Assembly: GCA_964601865.1 (NCBI GenBank)
Contig: CAZRPI010000001.1
Coordinates: forward strand, 1 to 64,000
Direction: 5' to 3'
Length of the DNA stretch: 64,000 nucleotides
DNA from: Pseudopelobacter sp964601865
GTDB taxonomy: Bacteria > Desulfobacterota > Desulfuromonadia > Geobacterales > Pseudopelobacteraceae
In this document: piece by piece, positions 1 through 6,525 of the stretch
Numbering within the stretch: position 1 is the stretch's first letter
Layout: each line of letters starts with the position of its first letter
Made by a program: the position numbers and the translations under genes
Notes under the pieces: model-generated
The model's input: only the letters and a program-made list of their open reading frames with translations
Database searches by the model: none
Told to the model about the DNA's origin: nothing

Positions 1-817
1 GCCCAACCTCACTGATGGTTGCGTCGGAAAACTCCGAGACCGCCCAGGCTATCAGGGTGCGGGCTTCGGTAACTTCTCTGTCCCGTTGTCCGGAACCAAG
101 CGTTTCTTCATCAATTCCGCTGATTGATGTCACGATAGCCATTATCTCGTTTATCCCCGGCTTTGTTTCCATTCGTATTCGTGCTTTGTTCAACGCTTCT
201 TTGACAAAGCGGTCTTCACCCATGAGACGGCTGTCGATTGCTCCTTTATGAAATAGATCGTTATGCCCTTCCCGGATTCTATCTCCGATGTAGCGAGAAT
301 ACAGCTTTACGGCCCTGCTTCGGTTTTGACCGAACATCGCCAGGGCGTCATCGGTCGTCAGCCAGGGTAAAATTTCTTTCCCCAGGTAGGCCCGATGGCT
401 GCTCCATGGATACTCGCCGGGTTCGGTAACCATGCCGCTTCGCACCGGATTCAGATGGAGATAAGCGATCAGTTCAAGAAGATACGAATCGGCATCGACA
501 AGAATAGCCTTGTAGCGTCCCTGGAAAAGATGGCCGGTTCTCTTCATCCGCCGATTGATCCAGGAGGTATAGCGAAAGGAGATGTTTTGCATGATGTGGG
601 AAAGCGGAATTTCCCCGACCTGGATGGCGAGATGGATGTGGTTAGTCATGAGACAGAAGGCATGGATGCAATAGCCGTATTTTTCAGTTCCTTCCTGCAA
701 GAGCAAGTAAAAGCGGCATCGGTCACCATCTTCGAGGAGCACGTCCTGTCCGGCGTTCCCCCTCAGGATGACGTGATAGAGGGCGCCGGGATAATGTATG
801 CGTTGTTTGCGGACCAT
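1..817 (-). CDS. REP-associated tyrosine transposase (RayT/TnpA-REP), 3' end outside window
   Basis: Reading the minus strand from an ATG at 817 gives an open frame to the window edge (272 codons, no stop). Residues 60-62 form the HUH metal site in the string LMTNHIHLAI, and Y83 in FRYTSWINRR is the candidate nucleophile, followed by the family string GHLFQGRYK. After about residue 190 the protein continues into a helical region (TLIAWAVSEF...ISEVG) resembling the DnaA-like DNA-binding tail of longer members. Known for the family: single-copy Y1 enzymes that act on REP hairpins rather than on their own ends. I saw no convincing REP hairpin beside the gene. Plus-strand open frames over this stretch are shadows. 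The family call is firm; the 3' end is unseen. Confidence 0.9.
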   Translation of the reverse strand, partial: MVRKQRIHYPGALYHVILRGNAGQDVLLEDGDRCRFYLLLQEGTEKYGYCIHAFCLMTNHIHLAIQVGEIPLSHIMQNISFRYTSWINRRMKRTGHLFQGRYKAILVDADSYLLELIAYLHLNPVRSGMVTEPGEYPWSSHRAYLGKEILPWLTTDDALAMFGQNRSRAVKLYSRYIGDRIREGHNDLFHKGAIDSRLMGEDRFVKEALNKARIRMETKPGINEIMAIVTSISGIDEETLGSGQRDREVTEARTLIAWAVSEFSDATISEVG

Positions 818-1199
818 GGGGGGAGTATATATGATTTAAGCATTAAAGCAAGCCTGACCCCCGGCGGTCACCCGTGTGCGTCCCATGTATCCGAGTTACA
901 TAAAAATGATTATTGGAACCACGGATGAATACGCGATATTTCAAGACATGACCCCAGCGTGGTTGGACAGAGGCTATTGCAGTCGGCAACAGCGATTATG
1001 TTTAAGAAATAAAGGGAAGACTGAGAATAAAGGCGGCTGGAAGAAGAATCGAAAAGGTGGAGAGCGGTATTTGCATCATCCGGGAAAAACCAGCTTCTTA
1101 TATTGTTGTTTTGACCTCAAAAACGAGAATCCAAGACAGATTAATGAGTATTTTTGGCGATTTTCTACATCTTCAAATTGCATCGCAATATACCTGGAG
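818..1199. other. Intergenic region, no gene recognised
   Basis: Moderately AT-rich sequence between the start of the RayT gene and the end of the toxin-antitoxin operon. Short open frames occur on the plus strand, but they have no ribosome binding site or recognisable protein pattern. It should contain the RayT promoter. No clear REP-type hairpin was found. Confidence 0.5.
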
Positions 1200-1228
1200 G
1201 AAAAGAAAAGGGATCATTTAGATCCCTT
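1200..1228 (-). terminator. Intrinsic terminator of the toxin-antitoxin operon
   Basis: A perfect 8-bp stem AAGGGATC / GATCCCTT (1208-1215 and 1221-1228) with a 5-base loop is followed on the minus strand by a T-rich tail (TTTCTTTT). It lies about 20 bases beyond the antitoxin stop codon, where an operon terminator is expected. Confidence 0.8.
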
Positions 1229-1249
1229 CGTCAGCTTCTACATTTTAAA

Positions 1250-1729
1250 TCACGCCGCCAGTTTCCACTCTCTGTCTTGATCTATTTCCATAAACAGTCG
1301 AAGGACGGTTGCCGTTTTCCTGGCAGCGTCTTCTCGGTGGTAATCCATGATCTTTTTCCCACGCGCGATAATTTCACGGAAAAGCAACTCATTTGATTTA
1401 CTCATCTCGACCCGTCCATGTTCCCACTTGCTAACCTGGGCCTTGTCGATTTGCAAATTCCTGGCGAGGTCAGAACTAGACCAGCCCAGAGACTTACGGA
1501 GAAATGTGATCTCCGCCGGCAAAAGCCGTTCTTCCTTCTTCACAAGGAACTTGGCAATACAGTCGTGCAGACCTTCGATGTTACGAATCTTGGGCATGAC
1601 AACGCCACACTCGGGGCATTTCCGAACAGTAATCCCATTCAGGGTGATGTTCTCAAGGCCGCATTCGCGATAATGGTAGTTCTCAACGGACTCAATGAGT
1701 TCGCTTCGGTCACAAACAGGACATTTCAT
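1250..1729 (-). CDS. MqsA-like type II antitoxin (YgiT zinc finger plus HTH)
   Basis: The 159-residue protein starts with a zinc ribbon (CPVC near the N-terminus, CPEC about 32 residues later), as in the MqsA/YgiT antitoxin family. It ends in an HTH_XRE-like domain (LRKSLGWSSSDLARNLQIDK...VSKWEHGR). The family role is to neutralise the cognate toxin and repress the operon by DNA binding. I start it at the ATG at 1729, because that ATG overlaps the upstream toxin stop as ATGA and has a purine-rich GAGAGAAGAG in front. An ATG at 1744 would add five residues. The toxin gene is directly upstream in the same operon. Confidence 0.88.
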   Translation of the reverse strand: MKCPVCDRSELIESVENYHYRECGLENITLNGITVRKCPECGVVMPKIRNIEGLHDCIAKFLVKKEERLLPAEITFLRKSLGWSSSDLARNLQIDKAQVSKWEHGRVEMSKSNELLFREIIARGKKIMDYHREDAARKTATVLRLFMEIDQDREWKLAA

Positions 1730-2010
1730 CTCTTCTCTCTCCATGCAGTCACAATCATTAGTTCGTCTTCGTCAATAAAAGTGACGACAACTGCCATCTT
1801 CGGAGTTTCAACTCTGTACCGCCAACTCCCGTTTTCGTACTCGCCTTCCCTCACTTTTCCGCCGCGAAGAATATTGATGCAATCGCTGGTGTCCATCTCC
1901 CGTTCTTCCATGCGCTCTATGGCGTGTGGTCGAGAGTAGGTAACATCGCCATTTTTTAGGATATGATGGATTAACTTTCTAACTTCGCTCGGTTTCAACG
2001 GTTCAACCAT
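1726..2010 (-). CDS. DUF4258-family putative toxin
   Basis: A 94-residue protein with the DUF4258 pattern: an early SRPHAIERMEERE segment, then a central GKVREGEYENGSWRYRVET segment and a terminal strand VVVTFIDEDELMIVTAW. DUF4258 proteins are usually found beside MqsA-like or other HTH antitoxins, and are treated as RelE/MqsR-fold toxin candidates. Here the toxin is the first gene and overlaps the antitoxin by the ATGA arrangement. A purine-rich GAAGG precedes the ATG at suitable spacing. Toxin activity is inferred from family and context. Confidence 0.82.
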   Translation of the reverse strand: MVEPLKPSEVRKLIHHILKNGDVTYSRPHAIERMEEREMDTSDCINILRGGKVREGEYENGSWRYRVETPKMAVVVTFIDEDELMIVTAWREKR

Positions 2011-2045
2011 AATATACGCCTTCGGCAGTTAACCTCAATGCTAAA

Positions 2046-2062
2046 GTTGTGTTCAACACAAC
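2046..2062 (-). promoter_or_regulatory. Perfect palindrome, candidate operator of the toxin-antitoxin operon
   Basis: GTTGTGTTCAACACAAC is an exact inverted repeat of 8+1+8 bases, centred about 45 bases upstream of the toxin start. The antitoxin has an HTH domain and type II antitoxins usually bind palindromes that overlap their own promoter. A loose -35 match (TTGAAC) on the minus strand falls inside the palindrome, but no strong -10 is visible. Confidence 0.65.
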
Positions 2063-2454
2063 AATTGGGAAAAGCCAGGCTTCGTAGCCTGTAAAAAAAT
2101 CTGTAAAATTGCCTTTTGGGGTCTCCAGTTCGACTGGGCGCTATTCCGGGGACAGTTTGTTCAATTCAACACCAACAAAAAAACCGCTCCATCAGCACCT
2201 CCACTGACAAAACGGCTCGTTCAAACAAGCATTCCGCCCATCAAACTTCCCTTCCCAACCGATCAGAAATATTTTTTCATAAACTACGCTTCACCACCAG
2301 GAGAATCAAGGCGCATTTAACGAGCAAACCGCCACAATCCGCACTCTTTTTTCCCCTGCTTCTTGCACGGCCACAGGCCGTGTGACAGAGGCTTCATTGC
2401 AAAAAACACCTTACCCTGCTATGTTGCAGGCGCCATTCATCACGAAAAGACAAA
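2063..2454. other. Intergenic region with small hairpins, no gene
   Basis: No credible coding frame. Three short hairpins are visible: CAGGCT-TCGT-AGCCTG at 2076-2091, CCAGT-TCG-ACTGG at 2125-2137, and a perfect 7-bp stem CACGGCC-ACA-GGCCGTG at 2366-2382. A TTCCGGGGACAGTTTG stretch near 2144-2159 resembles the GGGGACAG-type sequences often scattered near tyrosine-transposase remnants. I cannot prove that link here. Confidence 0.4.
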
Positions 2455-2462
2455 TATCGAAA
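2455..2462. repeat. Target-site duplication, left copy
   Basis: TATCGAAA directly before the left inverted repeat; identical to 3517-3524. Confidence 0.88.
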
Positions 2463-2486
2463 GGGGGGTAGTCGGTTAGAACCCCA
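2463..2486 (+). repeat. Left terminal inverted repeat of the IS1595-family element
   Basis: Begins GGGGGGTAGTCGGTTAGA and matches the reverse complement of 3492-3515 at 23 of 24 positions (A versus G at one site). Confidence 0.92.
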
Positions 2487-2530
2487 TTCGATATAATTCC
2501 TTGGCAACTTCTTAGTCGAAGGAAGATGCC

Positions 2531-3484
2531 ATGGAACTAATACCGCTAGTTGCAGGTCGCGATTATCCCAATACTTACCGCGATTTTGTCGAAATGTTCC
2601 CAGATGAAGCCGTTTGTGAAGCATATCTGGCAAAGCTCCGTTGGCCTCAAGGGTTCATCTGTCCGACTTGCAAAAGTAACGTGATCCCCCGCCAATCCAG
2701 CCGTGGCCGCCTAATTTGCCCACGTTGTCGCCATCGAACAACCGTAGGTGCGGGAACAATTTTCGATAAGACCCGGACGCCGCTTACAACTTGGTTCGAG
2801 GCCGCTTGGCATGTCAGTACTGCAAAAAACGGCATGTCTGCCAAGACTTTGGAGCGTACTATCGGAACAAAGTATCGAGTTGCTTGGACAATGTTGCATC
2901 GTTTTAGAGTCGCTATGGTCGATGCAGAACGCAAGCAACTTTCCGGCACGGTTGAAATCGATGAAACTTTAATAGGCGGCGTCAAGCAAGGCGGCAAACG
3001 TGGGCGTGGCGCCGTAAAAAGTGTTGTAGTTATTGCCGTAGAAGTCAAAGAGCCAAAGGGCTTTGGACGTGTACGGATGCGGCATGTGCCTGATGCTTCC
3101 GGTTCAAGCTTGACACCATTTGTGTGTGATGTAACTACTCCCGGCTCCATTGTGTGCACTGATGGATGGAATGGCTACAATGGACTAGAATCAAAAGGAT
3201 TCGATAGAAGGATCATTGCCCAATCATCGTCAGGCGATCCCGCTCACGTATCGATGCCAGGAGTCCACAGAGTAGTGAGTCTCCTCAAGCGGTGGATTCT
3301 TGGTACCCATCAGGGTTCTATAGTCCCCGAGCACCTTCAATCCTATCTGGAGGAGTTTACATTCAGATTCAATAGGCGCACATCACGCAGTCTGGGCCTC
3401 GTATTCAGAAGACTGCTTGAGCGTGCTGTCGCAACGGACCCGGTTACGGAATATGACGTAATTCACGGATATAACTGGGAGTAG
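2531..3484 (+). CDS. IS1595-family transposase
   Basis: A 317-residue transposase with an N-terminal zinc ribbon (C44-x2-C47 and C63-x2-C66) followed by an ISXO2-like DDE domain. Candidate acidic residues are D144 in VEIDETLIGG and D211 in VCTDGWNGY. The C-terminal signature has SLLKRWILGTHQG followed by EFTFRFNRRTSR. Where other IS1595 groups carry a third acidic residue before the LKR string, this protein has H246 (VHRVVSLLKRW), a form I recall as common in one branch of the family. The frame is uninterrupted and sits fully inside the inverted repeats, so the element could still be active. A purine-poor region precedes the ATG, so the start is less certain than the family. Confidence 0.93.
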   Translation: MELIPLVAGRDYPNTYRDFVEMFPDEAVCEAYLAKLRWPQGFICPTCKSNVIPRQSSRGRLICPRCRHRTTVGAGTIFDKTRTPLTTWFEAAWHVSTAKNGMSAKTLERTIGTKYRVAWTMLHRFRVAMVDAERKQLSGTVEIDETLIGGVKQGGKRGRGAVKSVVVIAVEVKEPKGFGRVRMRHVPDASGSSLTPFVCDVTTPGSIVCTDGWNGYNGLESKGFDRRIIAQSSSGDPAHVSMPGVHRVVSLLKRWILGTHQGSIVPEHLQSYLEEFTFRFNRRTSRSLGLVFRRLLERAVATDPVTEYDVIHGYNWE

Positions 3485-3491
3485 CCAGGCG

Positions 3492-3515
3492 TGGGGCTCT
3501 AACCGACTACCCCCC
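3492..3515 (-). repeat. Right terminal inverted repeat of the IS1595-family element
   Basis: Ends in TCTAACCGACTACCCCCC on the plus strand, the inverted partner of 2463-2486. One extra T at 3516 separates it from the target repeat, so the exact outer base is uncertain by one. Confidence 0.92.
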
Positions 3516-3516
3516 T

Positions 3517-3524
3517 TATCGAAA
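3517..3524. repeat. Target-site duplication, right copy
   Basis: TATCGAAA directly after the element; identical to 2455-2462. Confidence 0.88.
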
Positions 3525-3586
3525 TATCACCGGACCCGCCCAAAATCGACGGAGCGGACCCAGGGGCGTTAAACGGGGAAACGACA

Positions 3587-4459
3587 ATGAGCAAGATACT
3601 CCACATCACAAGCGGCGACATCGCGGGCGGTAACCTAGCAAAGGCAGGTCTTCCGGGGGAAGTGTTCGTCTGGCATGACGTTCTCTACGAGGGGCCCCGG
3701 CAACCCGGTTGGCCTTGCGAAGAGATTCTGGACGCCCGCGCGCTATTCCTGGAGAAGTTCACCGGTAGCGGCCTGGACAGGGACGGCATCCTGAAAACCC
3801 TGCGGAATCAATATGCGAAACTGGAGGCCGCGGCGACATATGAGCGTATCATCCTCTGGTTCGACGCCTGTCTTTTCGATCAATCCATGCTTGCCCATGT
3901 TCTCACGTGCCTTTCCGGCAAAGAAATCCGGAGCCTGGAGCTCCTGTGCGTTGACAGGTTTACCGGAATCGAACCATTCCACGGGCTCGGACAACTGCAG
4001 CCGGAACAACTCGCATCCCTCTATGCCAGCCGACGTCCCGTAACGGGCGAGCAGTTCAGATTCGCAGCCTTGGTGGACGGGGCATTTGCGACCCAGGACG
4101 CCGACCTGTTCAGCAAACTGGCAAAAATGACCGAACCGCCCTTGCCCTGGGTTCCGGCGGCGGTAAGGCGATGGCTGCAGGAACAGCCCGATCCGGCAAC
4201 CAATTTGGGGCGGCTCGAAAGCCTTGCCCTCGCGGCAATGCGTTCCGGTTGCGAAACACCGGAGAGGATCATTGCGTCGGTGGCTGCCGTCGATACGCCG
4301 CCACGATTCTGGGGCGACACCACCCTGTGGGCCAGGATCAACGGGCTGGCGGACCGTGTGCCCCCGCTGGTGCGGATCGAGGGGCCTGCGGCCAGACTGC
4401 CCCAGTGGGAAAGCCGGATACCACTCGGGGAATTCAGGATCAGGACATTGCCGAGTTAA
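3587..4459 (+). CDS. DUF1835 domain-containing protein
   Basis: A 290-residue protein opening with the DUF1835 pattern HITSGDIAGGNL, then VWHDVLYEGP, with a central LWFDACLFDQ and a later segment FRFAALVDGAFAT. No catalytic function is established for this family, and no signal peptide or membrane segment is present, so it is probably cytoplasmic. The start at 3587 has GGGGAAACGAC just upstream as a weak ribosome site. The IS1595 element sits about 70 bases before the gene and could have separated it from its original promoter. Family assignment is confident; role is unknown. Confidence 0.85.
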   Translation: MSKILHITSGDIAGGNLAKAGLPGEVFVWHDVLYEGPRQPGWPCEEILDARALFLEKFTGSGLDRDGILKTLRNQYAKLEAAATYERIILWFDACLFDQSMLAHVLTCLSGKEIRSLELLCVDRFTGIEPFHGLGQLQPEQLASLYASRRPVTGEQFRFAALVDGAFATQDADLFSKLAKMTEPPLPWVPAAVRRWLQEQPDPATNLGRLESLALAAMRSGCETPERIIASVAAVDTPPRFWGDTTLWARINGLADRVPPLVRIEGPAARLPQWESRIPLGEFRIRTLPS

Positions 4460-4529
4460 ATTGCAGCAGGAATGGCCACAAACCATAAACGGCCCCAGGG
4501 AACAGAACACGGTGCCGCTCTCGCGGTTG

Positions 4530-4554
4530 AGCAGGACCAGATTTATATCCTGCT
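4530..4554. terminator. Hairpin between convergent genes, possible bidirectional terminator
   Basis: AGCAGGA (4530-4536) and TCCTGCT (4548-4554) form a 7-bp stem with an 11-base loop between the converging DUF1835 and EFR1 genes. Neither side has a long T tract, so termination strength is doubtful. Confidence 0.4.
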
Positions 4555-4570
4555 TTACCGGTGACGGCGA

Positions 4571-5383
4571 TCACGATAAGAATGTTTCAGGTTCTTTGCG
4601 TTCGCCGCAGTTTGCGTGCAACCATTCTGAAATCCGCCTGATCCTGGGATCATCAAACCATTTCGCCTTGTTCGGGCATGCCTTGACGCAGGCGCAACAC
4701 CTGGTGCACAAATCTTTTGATGTTTCAAGGGGGTTCTCCCTGTTGATCGCCGCGGTTGGACAGACAGAAACGCATTTCCCGCATTTGGAACAAAGGGCCT
4801 CATGCGCGGACGGCGCAATGCCTGATTGTACCTGAACGTCTTTGTAGGGGAAGTTTCCCGGCACATGGAGAAGACCGTTGGCATCGCCGGTTCCGGTCAT
4901 GATTTTGTCGCGGATTGCTTTTCCGAATTCATAAGCCGCCGACATGTCGTCACCGTCGGGCCGCCCCTGGGCAATTGGCAAGAGAGACGTTGAATAGGAA
5001 TGTTCTCCGATAAACGCTCCGGCCGCAATCGGCTTGAAACCGGTTGCAAGGGCGACATCACGCAGTTCCACAAGCGCGTCCTCGTACGCCCGGTTACCGT
5101 AGACAACGACAATCACAGCCGGTCGGCCGCCACCGTTGATCCGCTGAACCCGAGAGAGCATGACGGAAGGCAGTCTTCCGGCATACACCGGGGCACCGAT
5201 AATTGCCATGTTCTGAGCAAACTCCACTTGCGGCTGGGAAACCGCATCAGGCGAGGCCATATCATAAATCTGCCTTATTGCCACTTGCAGCCCCCGTGCA
5301 ATGCCTTCAATTACCTTCCTGGTCGTTCGCGTTGGAGAGTAGTAGATTAACCCCGCCGTTTCGATATTCATTTTATTCACCAT
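4571..5383 (-). CDS. EFR1-type flavodoxin/4Fe-4S ferredoxin fusion protein
   Basis: A protein of 270 residues joining a flavodoxin-like domain (LIYYSPTRTTRKV near the N-terminus, IIGAPVYAGRLP around 65-75) to two [4Fe-4S] clusters near the C-terminus (CSKCGKCVSVCP and CTRCCACVKACP). This is the EFR1-type ferrodoxin layout, expected to move electrons between FMN and iron-sulfur carriers in the cytoplasm; the physiological partner is unknown. I start it at the ATG at 5383, which has GGGG at good spacing. An upstream ATG at 5398 would swallow that ribosome site. A perfect palindrome lies just upstream and may be an operator. Confidence 0.88.
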   Translation of the reverse strand: MVNKMNIETAGLIYYSPTRTTRKVIEGIARGLQVAIRQIYDMASPDAVSQPQVEFAQNMAIIGAPVYAGRLPSVMLSRVQRINGGGRPAVIVVVYGNRAYEDALVELRDVALATGFKPIAAGAFIGEHSYSTSLLPIAQGRPDGDDMSAAYEFGKAIRDKIMTGTGDANGLLHVPGNFPYKDVQVQSGIAPSAHEALCSKCGKCVSVCPTAAINRENPLETSKDLCTRCCACVKACPNKAKWFDDPRIRRISEWLHANCGERKEPETFLS

Positions 5384-5403
5384 TGTATTTCCCCGCATGC
5401 CGA

Positions 5404-5417
5404 ACCGCCCGGGCGGT
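5404..5417 (-). promoter_or_regulatory. Perfect 14-bp palindrome, candidate operator for the EFR1 gene
   Basis: ACCGCCCGGGCGGT is exactly self-complementary and ends about 20 bases before the chosen start. Its half-site spacing resembles operators of TetR/AcrR-type repressors (CCG...CGG), but no regulator gene is adjacent, so the binding protein is unknown. Confidence 0.5.
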
Positions 5418-5492
5418 CATGTTTCGCGGCCGGACCAGGGTTAAGTCCCGCCGGACGGTATTATTGTAATTGCTCCCCGGGTAAGGCGTATA

Positions 5493-5725
5493 TCAGTCAG
5501 TCGCCCCGAACGCCGGATGGAGGGAAACCGTCCCGCGCACCCGTTCATCCCCCAGTTCCATAGCCGTGACATACTCCCGGGGAATCCCCTTCGTACACCA
5601 GTTCCGGATCGTTCCCGAAACCCAGAGGCCGGTAATAGCCGGGATCTCCCACCAGCACGACCCCCTTGCCTCCCATCCCCTTCAGAATCGACAATCCCTC
5701 CCGGATAAGGTCCAATTCAAGCAAA
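5493..5725 (-). pseudogene. Remnant of a GNAT-family N-acetyltransferase, truncated and frameshifted
   Basis: The minus strand encodes a clear C-terminal piece of a YhbS-like acetyltransferase: LIREGLSILKGMGGKGVVLV, then GDPGYYRPLGFGNDPELVYEG. At a run of four Gs (plus-strand C run 5586-5589) the frame breaks. One frame over, it continues IPREYVTAMELGDERVRGTV to a stop at 5493-5495. Three Gs would restore one reading frame. The N-terminal half is absent, because the fragment abuts the stop of the upstream membrane peptidase gene. It is a decayed gene rather than a functional one. Confidence 0.82.
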
Positions 5726-5729
5726 CAGT

Positions 5730-6383
5730 TCAGCTTCTTCTCCGCTGGCAGTGGAGCACATACCCTCCCCAGAGCAGCGCCGCCAGCATGACAATCACGC
5801 CGCAGCCGAAGAAGACCCGGGCAATGAGATGGTCATACCGCATCATTCCCAGATGGGTCAGGATGTTCTCCCAGTCGTGATAACCCTCAACCTCGCTTCC
5901 GGTGACCCCGCCCAGCAGCATCAGCTGACCGGCGCGGGCATCGTCGATGTAGGGAGCGCAGTCCATGAAGCTCTGACCCAGCCACCAGCAGCCGACGCTG
6001 ACGGCAAAGTGGTTGCCCTTCAGGGCGAAGGAGACGGCAACGATCAGCGGTATGAGCAGCTGCCCCAGAGTTCCGCCCAGAACCTGCACGAAACGGCCAA
6101 AGGGGGAAAACAGGATGTGCCCGGCTTCGTGGAAGGGGAGGTTGATCAGGTGCATGAAAGATTCCGAGAAACCTTCGCCCCGGATCGGCGTGAGCATGAA
6201 CTTCACACCCCACACCGCGAGCACCAGCCAGACAAGCATCCTGCCGCTGCGCGCAAAGGCGCTTTCCTCGCAAGGGATATTGAGAAAAACGCCTTTCAAC
6301 GGACCGGATGGCCGCGCCCTACCCTGTTCCGGTTTTTCAACAACGGGCTCATTGGGCCGTTCATGCATCTTGGCGAAGATCAC
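5730..6383 (-). CDS. Membrane M50-like zinc metallopeptidase candidate
   Basis: From a GTG at 6383 the frame gives 217 residues with several hydrophobic segments (about 49-64, 102-120, 190-208). An HExxH zinc-binding motif (H85-E-A-G-H89 in LPFHEAGHILF) lies at a membrane edge, as in site-2-protease-like M50 families. The original gene very probably began at the ATG at 6446, which has a strong GGAGGA ribosome site, and encoded a zinc ribbon before residue 1 of this frame. An in-frame TGA at 6426-6428 interrupts that part, so the start used here is a fallback. Substrate unknown. The 3' end adjoins a decayed acetyltransferase, so this gene may itself be degrading. Confidence 0.7.
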   Translation of the reverse strand: MIFAKMHERPNEPVVEKPEQGRARPSGPLKGVFLNIPCEESAFARSGRMLVWLVLAVWGVKFMLTPIRGEGFSESFMHLINLPFHEAGHILFSPFGRFVQVLGGTLGQLLIPLIVAVSFALKGNHFAVSVGCWWLGQSFMDCAPYIDDARAGQLMLLGGVTGSEVEGYHDWENILTHLGMMRYDHLIARVFFGCGVIVMLAALLWGGYVLHCQRRRS

Positions 6384-6446
6384 GCCACAACCGGGGCAGC
6401 TGTTTCGGTTGTCAGCCTGCTCGTATCAGCATTTCGGGCATTTCAT
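6384..6446 (-). other. Zinc-ribbon-coding 5' extension of the M50-like gene, interrupted by TGA
   Basis: Downstream of GGAGGA and an ATG at 6444-6446 the minus strand reads MKCPKC, then TGA (6426-6428), then YEQADNRNSCPGCG straight into the peptidase frame. The four cysteines make a normal CPxC...CPxCG zinc ribbon if the TGA replaces a glycine codon (GGA to TGA). Alternatives are selenocysteine insertion, a true nonsense mutation, or a sequencing error. Confidence 0.72.
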
Positions 6447-6525
6447 GCAGACATTTTCCTCCGGAGGTTCTCTTTCTTTCCATTTCGAATCAGATGATAC
6501 CAGAAGATGGAAGGAGTGGCGCCTT

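Larger units (their letters stand above)
2463..3516 (+). mobile_element. Complete IS1595-family insertion sequence
   Basis: About 1.05 kb, bounded by 24-base inverted repeats with a single mismatch and flanked by an exact 8-base direct repeat TATCGAAA (2455-2462 and 3517-3524). An 8-bp duplication fits IS1595. It carries one gene, the transposase, and no passenger gene. Removing the element and one repeat copy restores a continuous sequence upstream of the DUF1835 gene. Intact ends, an intact open frame and an undecayed target repeat suggest recent insertion. Confidence 0.93.

Noticed and set aside
395..928. 177-residue plus-strand open frame over the RayT gene
   Set aside because: The minus strand shows HUH and Tyr motifs of a tyrosine transposase, so the plus frame is a shadow.
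2366..2382. CACGGCC-ACA-GGCCGTG hairpin as a terminator
   Set aside because: Strong stem, but no T tract on either strand and no gene ending nearby.
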